Below are positions 1-4,482 of a stretch of DNA of 8,810 nucleotides, one piece after another (position 1 is the stretch's first letter; each line of letters starts with the position of its first letter). A program made the translations under genes and the position numbers. Source of the stretch: CAVPLU01 sp050012535. GTDB lineage: Archaea; Thermoproteota; Bathyarchaeia; 40CM-2-53-6. The notes under the pieces are model-generated. The model was not told the DNA's origin. It saw only the letters and a list, made by a program, of their open reading frames with translations, and made no database searches. The stretch is from the NCBI GenBank assembly GCA_050012535.1, contig JBEKGZ010000143.1, positions 1-8,810 on the forward strand, read 5' to 3'.

Positions 1-34
1 GTATCAGGAATGTTGTGTCAAGGACTATGATCAC
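1..34 (-). CDS. vapC: VapC-type PIN toxin, N-terminus only (cut by window edge)
   Basis: Reading leftwards from a GTG at 34, the first residues are M-I-I-V-L-D-T-T-F-L-I, which is the usual first strand of a PIN-domain ribonuclease, with the first catalytic Asp at residue 6. The rest lies beyond the window. The start is 10 nt after the stop of the AbrB-type gene at 45-275, the normal antitoxin-toxin order. No ATG is available nearby in this frame, so GTG is the likely start. Only eleven residues are visible, but the motif together with the position makes the call reasonable. VapC proteins are Mg-dependent RNases that cut specific RNAs when not bound by the antitoxin. Confidence 0.72.
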   Translation of the reverse strand, partial: MIIVLDTTFLI

Positions 35-44
35 TCTAGTCGCC

Positions 45-275
45 CTACCTGAATTCTTGCTCTCGAGCGCGAAGCAGGTCGCGGATCACTGCGTCCGCCG
101 TGGCGAACTTGGAGAGCTTCCCAGCAGATTCTGTCATGTCACGCACAGGCTCTATGATGACTCCCTCTCGGCTTTCCTTGAAAGCTACTATGACTCCCTC
201 GTTGAAGCCGTGCTCCTCTCTGACCTGGGAGGGTATCGTTATCTGACCCTTCTTCGTCACCTTCGAGTATGCCAC
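45..275 (-). CDS. vapB: AbrB/SpoVT-type antitoxin (VapB), 76 aa
   Basis: This is a swapped-hairpin AbrB DNA-binding protein. Residues 1-45 carry the signature V-T-K-K-G-Q-I-T-I-P followed by V-R-E-E-H-G-F and a V-I-I-E-P strand. Residues 46-76 form a charged helical tail of the kind that wraps around a PIN toxin. The start is GTG, because the reading frame opens with V-A-Y-S-K and a G-rich stretch lies a few bases upstream. The gene is directly followed by the partial PIN gene at 1-34, so the pair is a vapBC operon. AbrB-type antitoxins bind their own promoter; repeated TGTAAG half-sites lie just upstream at 302-324. The family call is firm; the RNA target of the partner is unknown. Confidence 0.9.
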   Translation of the reverse strand: MAYSKVTKKGQITIPSQVREEHGFNEGVIVAFKESREGVIIEPVRDMTESAGKLSKFATADAVIRDLLRAREQEFR

Positions 276-301
276 ATGCGGCCCCTTACCTGAGCCAATG
301 T

Positions 302-324
302 CTTACAACTTCTTAAGTCTTACA
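302..324 (-). promoter_or_regulatory. Putative operator/promoter of the 45-275 vapB gene
   Basis: On the minus strand TGTAAG occurs twice (324-319 and 307-302), 17 nt apart, around CTTAAG (317-312). CTTAAG sits about 39 nt upstream of the GTG start, where an archaeal TATA box would be expected. The same TGTAAG...CTTAAG arrangement precedes the AbrB gene at 1163-1432. Binding is inferred. Confidence 0.5.
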
Positions 325-371
325 GAAAGCACGGCAAGAAAGCCCACGATCCATTCATGGGTGGAAGCTAG

Positions 372-692
372 TCAGCGCCCCACTCTCTTGTAGAAGCTTC
401 TCACGTCCTCCTCCAAATCCTCTACATCATATTGAGCAGGTATCTTCTTCGCCTTGAGATAGGCCATCATCTCTCTAACAGAGGCTCCGGAATCCATTGC
501 GGCTCTCTCCAAACTCACGTTGCCCTCAGCATACAACCTCGCCGCATGCTCCTTCTTCCAGTCTGCCACCGCCGTGTGAAGTAGCTTCCTCAGTACTGTG
601 GAGCGATCAGACTGCTCAGTATTTTCTATCTTCTTTAAGTCCAACACTAGGCTTCTCGGCAGCCTCGTCGCAACCAGTTTCTCCTTCTTCAT
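372..692 (-). CDS. Orphan antitoxin-like protein: RHH domain plus UPF0175-like HTH, 106 aa
   Basis: Residues 1-45 look like a ribbon-helix-helix domain (strand V-A-T-R-L-P, then a helix ending in S-T-V-L-R-K-L-L). Residues 46-90 match the UPF0175 pattern: a helix rich in A and E, then E-G-N-V-S-L-E-R-A-A, G-A-S-V-R-E-M-M-A-Y-L, and K-K-I-P. UPF0175 proteins are normally antitoxins paired with a PIN-like toxin of the DUF3368 group. No such toxin is next to this gene; the downstream gene is a different antitoxin with its own PIN. The gene lies 73 nt behind the VapC gene at 766-1170 and has a strong Shine-Dalgarno, GGAGGTGA, about 6 nt before the ATG, as expected for an internal operon gene. It may be an orphan antitoxin or a regulator of the upstream pair. 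The fold is fairly sure, the role is not. Confidence 0.75.
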   Translation of the reverse strand: MKKEKLVATRLPRSLVLDLKKIENTEQSDRSTVLRKLLHTAVADWKKEHAARLYAEGNVSLERAAMDSGASVREMMAYLKAKKIPAQYDVEDLEEDVRSFYKRVGR

Positions 693-781
693 CTTCTCAC
701 CTCCTTCGCTCTTCGAATCATCTCAGTTATGACGTCGATCAAGGTGAACAACTGAATCACCGTGCCTAGATCCATCTGCAT
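689..781 (-). CDS. Possible 30-codon linking ORF
   Basis: An ATG at 781 lies inside the 3' end of the VapC gene. It opens a 30-codon frame that fills the gap to the next gene and stops by sharing ATGA with the ATG at 692. The predicted peptide starts M-Q-M-D-L-G-T-V-I-Q-L-F, has a hydrophobic middle (L-I-D-V-I-T-E-M-I) and ends with a basic helix. It could be a translational coupling peptide, a genuine microprotein or chance. It has no recognised family and no clear ribosome binding site of its own. Confidence 0.3.
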   Translation of the reverse strand: MQMDLGTVIQLFTLIDVITEMIRRAKEVRR

Positions 782-1170
782 CTGACTTGGGGGACCTTTT
801 CAAAGTGCGGGGAGTCAGTTATGCATACGGCTTTTCGGAGAATGGTCGTTGCCGCGATTAGACTATCTGCCATCGGCATGTCCTCGCTGTGGCGGACTTT
901 GACCGCGTGCTTCAGCTGTGCCCCACGAACCGCAATCAGATCGTCGACTGGGATCACATCAAACTCGTTTCTTATTCGTGAGATTCGGATTTCAGCTGTT
1001 TCCTTTCCCTCTCTTTCCAGTGAAAGCTTGTAGATCTCGAAAAGAGTTATCGCCGAGACCAGTCTGGTGTCATATTTACGCATCAACTCCAGTAGCTGCC
1101 TGTGCGTGCTGGGCTCAGGCGATGCGAAGAAGTAGATGAAGAAGCGTGTCTCAAAGAGGGCGCTAGACAT
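766..1170 (-). CDS. vapC: VapC-type PIN ribonuclease toxin, 134 aa
   Basis: This is a PIN-domain protein of normal VapC length. The four acidic positions can be placed at residue 7, E45 (in T-L-F-E-I-Y), D102 (in M-A-D-S-L-I-A-A) and D119 (in C-I-T-D-S-P-H-F). The first is Glu rather than the usual Asp: the strand reads A-L-F-E-T-R-F-F where relatives have D-T-R-F-F. Glu can sometimes support metal binding, so activity is uncertain. The ATG overlaps the end of the AbrB gene at 1163-1432 by 8 nt, so the two are cotranslated. It probably acts as an RNA-cutting toxin held in check by that antitoxin. The family call is strong. Confidence 0.9.
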   Translation of the reverse strand: MSSALFETRFFIYFFASPEPSTHRQLLELMRKYDTRLVSAITLFEIYKLSLEREGKETAEIRISRIRNEFDVIPVDDLIAVRGAQLKHAVKVRHSEDMPMADSLIAATTILRKAVCITDSPHFEKVPQVRCRWI

Positions 1171-1432
1171 TTTCCTTTCTCAGCTGATCAAGGCGGCTCA
1201 GCATCTCATCAACGGTCCAGTGTTTCGAAGCAGACCCCGCCAGCTCCTTGAAGGCCCCTTCAGCTGCGGGTATAACGACGAAGCCATCTGACTGCGGTAT
1301 GAATTGCAGCTTCGTATGCGTGGTTATGTTAAGGCGCCGCCTGACTGTGCTGGGGATTGTGATTTGTCCTTTCGATGTAACCCTCCTGAAGCCTGACGGC
1401 GAATCCGCAGGTTCGGAGCGCTTGTTGGCCAT
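1163..1432 (-). CDS. vapB: AbrB/SpoVT-type antitoxin (VapB), 89 aa
   Basis: After a 15-residue polar N-terminal extension, residues 16-60 form an AbrB fold: R-R-V-T-S-K-G-Q-I-T-I-P, then a helix with V-R-R-R-L-N-I and a final strand G-F-V-V-I-P. The tail (about 61-89) is helical with W-T-V-D-E-M-L-S-R-L-D, the expected toxin-binding arm. The ATG at 1432 is preceded by purine-rich sequence (AGGAAGCAGGTAAGA). The gene overlaps the PIN gene by 8 nt, forming a complete vapBC pair. A palindrome at 1454-1474 lies 22-42 nt upstream and is a good candidate for autoregulation. Confidence 0.9.
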   Translation of the reverse strand: MANKRSEPADSPSGFRRVTSKGQITIPSTVRRRLNITTHTKLQFIPQSDGFVVIPAAEGAFKELAGSASKHWTVDEMLSRLDQLRKENV

Positions 1433-1453
1433 TTCTTACCTGCTTCCTTACCA

Positions 1454-1474
1454 TGTAAGACCTTAAGACTTACA
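1454..1474 (-). promoter_or_regulatory. Palindromic operator upstream of the 1163-1432 vapB gene
   Basis: TGTAAG (1454-1459) and CTTACA (1469-1474) are perfect inverted arms around ACCTTAAGA. The central CTTAAG is about 32 nt from the ATG, so the palindrome probably covers the TATA position. AbrB-type antitoxins bind such sites as dimers or tetramers. Confidence 0.55.
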
Positions 1475-1694
1475 TTTCAACCCTTCGTTATCGATGCGCC
1501 TGCAAGTTCAGGATGATAGAAATGAGGCGAGCGCAAACCTCCGAACTTTATGGACGAAACGGATCGCCTCGTGCGAGTCCACGTTGAAGAAGACGAACGG
1601 ATATAACAGTTCGAAGGTTTGGATACTAGCGCGCTCCAAGTTCGTAAGGCTAGACGAGCAGCAGACTGATGGCTCTAGATGAGAACTCTCGGAT
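1475..1694. other. Gap without a supported gene
   Basis: No convincing coding region. A short plus-strand frame (1494-1682) has no recognisable features. The only item of note is the segment at 1526-1550, which recurs at 6416-6439 and is listed as a repeat. Confidence 0.5.
1526..1550 (+). repeat. Short repeat, copy 1 (second copy 6416-6439)
   Basis: GGCGAGCGCAA is followed by an (A/G)C(C)TCC(C)GA(A)CTTTA tail in both copies. Here the flanks allow a GAGG/CCTC stem with CGAGCGCAAA in the loop. In the second copy a GAGC-GCAA-GCTC stem-loop can form. Function unknown; it could be a transcribed hairpin or a recombination site. Confidence 0.45.
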
Positions 1695-1717
1695 CCTTGA
1701 CAAAAAGATATGTCAGG
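1695..1717 (-). terminator. Possible terminator hairpin after the 1713-1904 gene
   Basis: On the minus strand CCTGACA (1717-1711) can pair with TGTCAAGG (1702-1695, one bulged base). The intervening loop runs into five Ts (1706-1702), and the stop codon lies inside the left arm. Oligo-T stretches end transcription in archaea, so this is a plausible operon end. Confidence 0.45.
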
Positions 1718-1904
1718 GTTTCCTCCGAATGATCCTCCATTCTCTTACGACTTCGCAGACCGCAGGGTACCCCTCGATGTCCACCATCACAGCCCTGTGA
1801 TCGTGCGTGTAGTGAATCAGGCGCGGCTTGGGGACCCTTCGTCCGATGCACCGCAGGCGCTCGCCTACGAGTCTGCTAGGCTGTTGGCTTAACTCGTTTC
1901 TCAC
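1713..1904 (-). CDS. Small Cys/His protein of unknown function, copy 1 (63 aa), possible toxin
   Basis: Not a recognised family. It aligns with the 59-residue product at 6227-6406: G14, E15, C19, R22, R28, Y32, T33, H36, R37, A38, E44, G45, C50, V52, W56 and R57 are identical, with one 3-residue gap between G45 and C50. The shared pattern is G-E-x3-C-x12-Y-T-x2-H-R-A-x5-E-G, then C-x5-W-R. Conserved Cys and His could bind metal or form an active site; this is inference. The only usable start is GTG at 1904, giving a 29-nt overlap with the upstream RHH-wHTH gene, so translation is probably coupled. Small, basic and encoded behind a DNA-binding protein, it fits a toxin behind its antitoxin, but no activity can be assigned. 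Its conservation with the second copy is the main reason to accept it as a gene. Confidence 0.7.
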   Translation of the reverse strand: MRNELSQQPSRLVGERLRCIGRRVPKPRLIHYTHDHRAVMVDIEGYPAVCEVVREWRIIRRKP

Positions 1905-2217
1905 TCCAAAGTTCCTCCAAGACGCTGTTAACTATTGACAGGTCGATACGAAGCGAGTCAGCTATCTCTGAGGACCATGCTCTATCATTCTTCTGAAGGA
2001 ATTCAAGTATCTCCTTACGGGCTTCCGATCTGGACACTTCACGTATCCTCATGACCTCTGTTCCATGAAGTTGATCTGCGTAATTTCTGATGGCTTCTCT
2101 GATAGCTTCGGATTTTGAACTATGCAGCCTCTCAACTATCATGTCGAGGGCTTCAAGCTCCTCTTCGTCGAGCTGAACCGGGTAGACATAGCGTTTAACC
2201 TGTTTCGTAGTAGCCAA
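1876..2217 (-). CDS. RHH + winged-helix regulator (putative antitoxin), copy 1, 113 aa
   Basis: Residues 10-50 form a ribbon-helix-helix unit: strand V-Y-P-V-Q-L-D, helix E-E-L-E-A-L-D-M-I-V, then S-K-S-E-A-I-R-E-A-I-R. Residues 65-113 look like a winged helix: R-K-E-I-L-E-F-L, a recognition helix near S-S-E-I-A-D-S-L, and L-E-E-L-W-S-E-K-R-V. The same two-domain layout, with weak residue similarity, occurs at 5894-6223. The start is TTG, 33 nt downstream of a TTTATG box. The next gene overlaps it by 29 nt and encodes the unknown Cys/His protein. RHH proteins commonly act as antitoxins and autorepressors. The added winged helix is unusual and could give a second DNA contact or bind the partner. 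DNA binding is well supported; the antitoxin role is inferred from context. Confidence 0.82.
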   Translation of the reverse strand: MATTKQVKRYVYPVQLDEEELEALDMIVERLHSSKSEAIREAIRNYADQLHGTEVMRIREVSRSEARKEILEFLQKNDRAWSSEIADSLRIDLSIVNSVLEELWSEKRVKPTA

Positions 2218-2224
2218 ATCGACT

Positions 2225-2258
2225 CGTCTCTATACGGACACATAAGCTTGCATAAATA
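2225..2258 (-). promoter_or_regulatory. Promoter of the RHH-wHTH unit, copy 1
   Basis: On the minus strand CTATTTATGC (2258-2249) resembles an archaeal TATA box and ends about 33 nt before the TTG start at 2217. Between them ATGTGTCCGTATA partly resembles the inverted repeat in the same place at copy 2 (5866-5879). A short leader of roughly 10 nt is implied. Confidence 0.5.
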
Positions 2259-2259
2259 G

Positions 2260-2481
2260 GTGATGACGAAGGCTTCTCATAGGTCTCTAACCTCTCTCCC
2301 CTCCAAAGTATCTGACCGCGGCTGCGTCGACGTGTTCATAGAAGACCGCGGGGAAACCCGTGAATTGATTCGTGGGAGTGTCAAAGAATCGGTAGAAGAG
2401 CATGTTCTTCTGCGGCTATTGAGCGGGGGCGTCTTCTCTCCTCATGATGCCCTTCACCGCGTCGAATCCCTTATCGAATGA
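2260..2481 (+). CDS. Doubtful ORF, 73 codons
   Basis: It opens with GTG-ATG and runs convergently into the 3' end of the VapC gene (2416-2829), overlapping by 66 nt. The middle (V-F-I-E-D-R-G-E-T-R-E-L-I and V-K-E-S-V-E-E-H-V-L-L) has a protein-like composition, but no family is recognised and no ribosome binding site is clear. It may be chance or a remnant filling the 198-nt gap between two minus-strand operons. Confidence 0.22.
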   Translation: MMTKASHRSLTSLPSKVSDRGCVDVFIEDRGETRELIRGSVKESVEEHVLLRLLSGGVFSPHDALHRVESLIE

Positions 2482-2829
2482 GAATAGAGTCCTCTCCCGT
2501 AACCTTGCCATATGGAAGATGATGTTAGCATCGGTGAGGCTTAGGTGAGGATGTTCCAGGAACACATCGTATGTTGCCCGGAAGCTATCTTCGTCATTGT
2601 AAAGCGTGGTGATTCTGGGAGATCTCGTGAACATCTCCAGGGTCTCTTTCGCCGTCTCGAAGGATGTCTTTCGCATCAGGTGGTTCACAGTTTCCAGAGC
2701 AACATAGTCAGTCACGTAGACTCTCTCGCGTGTTCTCTGAAGGATGGTTGGGAGTAGGCGTTTGGCTTTGTCGTGCCATGAGTCGTTCTTGTTCTTGTAT
2801 GCTATCCAGATGACTGAATCTATGAACAT
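2416..2829 (-). CDS. vapC: VapC-type PIN ribonuclease toxin, 137 aa
   Basis: This is a full PIN domain. M-F-I-D-S-V-I-W-I-A gives the first acid (D4). E46 lies in V-A-L-E-T-V-N-H. D100 is in L-T-D-A-N-I-I, and D119 in F-S-F-D-K-G-F-D. All four metal-binding acids are therefore present, so the toxin looks intact. Its ATG overlaps the TGA of the RHH gene by one base (TGATG), the classic coupled vapBC junction. It is expected to cut RNA when released from its antitoxin. The target cannot be read from the sequence. Confidence 0.93.
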   Translation of the reverse strand: MFIDSVIWIAYKNKNDSWHDKAKRLLPTILQRTRERVYVTDYVALETVNHLMRKTSFETAKETLEMFTRSPRITTLYNDEDSFRATYDVFLEHPHLSLTDANIIFHMARLRERTLFSFDKGFDAVKGIMRREDAPAQ

Positions 2830-3056
2830 CAGGCCACCAGGTCGTGCTCCTTGAGGGCATCCGATCGGCGTCCATCAACAATCGTGTCGAGCCATCTCTC
2901 GAGAGGATCCGGCTGGACGGAGGTTCTCTTGTCGAGGTACTCACGCACAGCAACCTCGATCAAGTGACTTCGAGACCTTACCTTGACCCGGTCTACCAGA
3001 CGGTCTATCTCGCGTAGGAAACCCTTCTTGAGGGTTATAGTAACTCGCTCACTCAT
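2829..3056 (-). CDS. vapB: RHH (CopG-like) antitoxin of the vapBC pair, 75 aa
   Basis: The N-terminus S-E-R-V-T-I-T-L-K-K-G-F-L is the RHH strand plus the start of helix 1, followed by I-D-R-L-V and a second helix R-S-R-S-H-L-I-E-V-A-V-R-E-Y-L. The C-terminal part (P-D-P-L-E-R-W-L-D-T-I-V-D-G) is the likely toxin-binding tail. I prefer ATG at 3056, because the domain begins right after it and GGTG lies a few bases upstream. An in-frame GTG at 3065 would add three residues. The stop overlaps the vapC start by one base. RHH antitoxins repress their own promoter; a perfect inverted repeat surrounds the TATA box at 3092-3126. Confidence 0.9.
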   Translation of the reverse strand: MSERVTITLKKGFLREIDRLVDRVKVRSRSHLIEVAVREYLDKRTSVQPDPLERWLDTIVDGRRSDALKEHDLVA

Positions 3057-3091
3057 GACCTGCACCAGACCTTGCTTACGTTACCGAGTAC

Positions 3092-3126
3092 GGAGTATGA
3101 AAGCCACGCATATAAACGCATACTCC
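3092..3126 (-). promoter_or_regulatory. TATA box flanked by an inverted-repeat operator (RHH vapBC)
   Basis: Read on the plus strand, GGAGTATG (3092-3099) and CATACTCC (3119-3126) are perfect 8-bp inverted arms. Between them CATATAAA (3109-3116) is TTTATATG on the minus strand, a near-consensus archaeal TATA box. A repressor on both arms would block TBP/TFB. Transcription should start near 3085-3090, giving a leader of about 30 nt to the ATG. Confidence 0.6.
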
Positions 3127-3265
3127 TACGCAACTGACCATCCAAGGCATCGCCAGATCACAGAACCAGTTTGCCCTTGCACCCGATCTTCATGTCCCCA
3201 GATCCTCGCGAGCCAAGAGCCCCAATCGATTCCGCGGCCGTGAGCGAGGCGGTCTCGCTCGAAAT

Positions 3266-3499
3266 ATGGAGCGTGAACTTGCGGAGCTATTTCCGATACA
3301 GAGCGACTTGCGGCTTCAAGCGGTTAGGCTGCTGATGCATCTTGAGGAATCCGGTCCGAACAAGCAGACTGAGCTCGCGGAGGAATTGCGTTTGGAAGGA
3401 TACGCGATGAGCAGACTACTCGCGAAGTTGGAGCTTCACAGGTACATTGTTCGTCGGCGGGAGGGGACTGACAAACTCGTCAGCTTACTGAAGACCTAA
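3266..3499 (+). CDS. Small winged-helix (MarR-like) DNA-binding protein, 77 aa
   Basis: A single winged helix makes up the whole protein. Helix 1 is L-R-L-Q-A-V-R-L-L-M-H-L, helix 2 is K-Q-T-E-L-A-E-E-L, and the recognition helix is Y-A-M-S-R-L-L-A-K-L. A wing R-Y-I-V-R-R-R-E-G-T-D-K-L-V-S-L follows. This is the MarR/ArsR-type core without the extra dimerisation helices, so it is short for a full MarR. The start is ATG at 3266; no clear Shine-Dalgarno or TATA box is seen close by. It stands alone on the plus strand, convergent with the relE remnant. Its target and signal are unknown. Confidence 0.72.
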   Translation: MERELAELFPIQSDLRLQAVRLLMHLEESGPNKQTELAEELRLEGYAMSRLLAKLELHRYIVRRREGTDKLVSLLKT

Positions 3500-3506
3500 G
3501 ATGTCG

Positions 3507-3521
3507 CCTTTTCTAAAAAGG
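3507..3521. terminator. Short inverted repeat between convergent genes
   Basis: CCTTTT (3507-3512) and AAAAGG (3516-3521) are perfect arms with a 3-nt spacer, 8 nt after the stop of the winged-helix gene and 47 nt from the end of the relE remnant. It supplies short T runs on both strands and could serve as a bidirectional terminator. Confidence 0.4.
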
Positions 3522-3567
3522 AGGTCATCATCGGCTCTCAAAGACTTTGAACTATTGCTCGTGGCAT

Positions 3568-3794
3568 CTAGGGGAGTTGCTTGTACCCTTTTCCTCTGTG
3601 GAATATGTCTGTGATGTAGACTATCCCTGCCACGACTGCGTAGATCACTCGATAGTCGCCGATTCTCAGTCGGAACAAGTCTTCTCTGCCTTTGGTTCCT
3701 CTCAATCTCCGCGGATTATTCTAGACCGTAACTGGGGGGTCATCCTTTCGAGGGTCTTGGCGACTTCCCGGTGAAGTCTCACTTCGTAGGGCAT
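3568..3794 (-). pseudogene. relE: Decayed RelE-type toxin
   Basis: Three reading frames must be joined to recover a RelE protein. From ATG at 3794: M-P-Y-E-V-R-L-H-R-E-V-A-K-T-L-E-R-M, then P-Q-L-R-S-R-I-I-R, running into a TGA at 3704. One base over, E-I-E-R continues the family helix. A further shift at about 3694 gives K-G-R-E-D-L-F-R-L-R-I-G-D-Y-R-V-I-Y and the C-terminal strand, ending at TAG (3570-3568). Intact RelE proteins have around ten more residues between the helix and K-G-R-E-D, so a small deletion accompanies the frameshifts. The ATG directly abuts the relB stop (TAAATG), showing this was a relBE operon. RelE cuts mRNA in the ribosome; this copy should be inactive. Confidence 0.85.
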
Positions 3795-3983
3795 TTAGAG
3801 CTCGTCCAAAGAAACAAAGGCTTCTTTGTCTTTGAGACGTTCATACTGTTTCTCCATGAATCCCTCGTATTCAGCGAGGGACATTAGCCGCCTTAAGATC
3901 TGATCGTAAGTTTCACCCTTCTTGCCAAAGGACCGCAAATGCTCTCTCGTTTCCTTCGCCACCGGAATGGTCGTAACTCCCAT
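3795..3983 (-). CDS. relB: RelB/VapB-like antitoxin, 62 aa
   Basis: A short archaeal antitoxin of the type M-x-T-T-I-x-V-x-K-E-T-R-E-x-L, here T-T-I-P-V-A-K-E-T-R-E-H-L, then F-G-K-K-G-E-T-Y-D-Q-I-L-R-R-L and a helical acidic tail. The N-terminal half is RHH-like and the tail would wrap the toxin. The ATG at 3983 lies about 25 nt from the middle of a TATA box, so the mRNA is probably leaderless. It is followed without a gap by the broken relE gene, so it now appears to be an antitoxin without a working partner. It has no disruption of its own. Confidence 0.82.
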   Translation of the reverse strand: MGVTTIPVAKETREHLRSFGKKGETYDQILRRLMSLAEYEGFMEKQYERLKDKEAFVSLDEL

Positions 3984-4004
3984 GAACTATCAACGTTAAG
4001 TGAG

Positions 4005-4023
4005 GTTATAAGTAGCTTATAAC
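4005..4023 (-). promoter_or_regulatory. TATA box within a perfect inverted repeat upstream of relB
   Basis: GTTATAAG (4005-4012), TAG, CTTATAAC (4016-4023): perfect 8-bp arms, each carrying a TATA-like core. The arm nearest relB is centred 25 nt from its ATG, implying leaderless transcription and direct repression by RelB at the TATA box. Confidence 0.65.
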
Positions 4024-4058
4024 TCTTCACAGCTACAGCAGGGCGGGAAACATACCAG

Positions 4059-4430
4059 TAGAACTAGAGAGGAAGAATACGAGCAAACCTAGTCTTGGCA
4101 TTCAGTTAGCATGCTTGCGATAGGTGTGGTTGAAGCGCTGGGATAGTATGCGGGCATGCCTTCGATCGCCTGTAGGGTTTCCTCTCCGAATTCTCGTCTC
4201 CATTTGGGTCGTAGTCGCTGGAACTGTGACCGCGTTAGCGCCTGTAGGATTGTGATGATGTCTCTGAGTTCCTGATCGGAGTGGATACCCCACTTCGCCA
4301 TGAACTCCACACGACTCTGACTATATACTGACCCCAACCTTCCAATAAATCGAAACGAAAAAACCCACCCCTCCACCCCCCTTCAAGGGACCAAGGATGC
4401 GTTGACCTCTACTCCGTAGCCGGCGCCATA
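4059..4430. repeat. Dispersed element, copy A (full length)
   Basis: Begins with TAGAACTAGAGAGG and continues through a conserved small ORF (minus strand), a pyrimidine-rich stretch (about 4350-4385) and CAAGGGACCAAGGATGCG. Copy B (5528-5848) matches along the whole length apart from a 56-nt loss. Copy C (7353-7620) matches only up to the ORF start. No terminal inverted repeats or target duplications are evident. The right end lies directly upstream of the promoter at 4442. Confidence 0.8.
4089..4310 (-). CDS. Element-borne small protein, copy A (about 73 aa), unknown
   Basis: Unrecognised. It aligns without gaps to the product at 7383-7619: 56 of 77 residues are identical from S-Q-S-R to the stop, including F-M-A-K-W-G-I, S-D-Q-E-L-R-D, Q-R-L-R-P-K-W and F-G-E-E-T-L-Q-A-I-E. 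Copy C begins M-S-Q-S-R; here that ATG is replaced by TAT, so the start may be GTG at 4310 or ATG at 4301. The frame stays open upstream to an ATG at 4376, but that part is less protein-like. Secondary structure looks mainly helical with a Pro/Ser-rich C-terminal third. A TATA-like TTTATTGG lies about 35-40 nt upstream. It could belong to a small mobile element; no transposase motif is seen. Confidence 0.5.
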   Translation of the reverse strand: MEFMAKWGIHSDQELRDIITILQALTRSQFQRLRPKWRREFGEETLQAIEGMPAYYPSASTTPIASMLTECQD

Positions 4431-4441
4431 GGCTTGCATGA

Positions 4442-4467
4442 AGTATTAAAGTAAGAACGTTCTTACT
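4442..4467 (+). promoter_or_regulatory. TATA box and 18-bp palindrome upstream of the AbrB-PIN pair
   Basis: AGTATTAAAG (4442-4451) is a likely TATA box 37 nt from the TTG start. AGTAAGAACGTTCTTACT (4450-4467) is a perfect 18-bp palindrome between the box and the start. Its GTAAG/CTTAC half-sites match those before the other two AbrB-type antitoxins. Confidence 0.65.
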
Positions 4468-4482
4468 ACAACTGGATTAGCG

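Noticed and set aside
1494..1682. 62-codon plus-strand ORF
   Set aside because: No family resemblance, promoter or ribosome binding site; composition is not clearly protein-like.
4059..4430. Element A as a classical insertion sequence or MITE
   Set aside because: No terminal inverted repeats, target duplications or transposase motifs could be seen, so it is listed only as a dispersed repeat.
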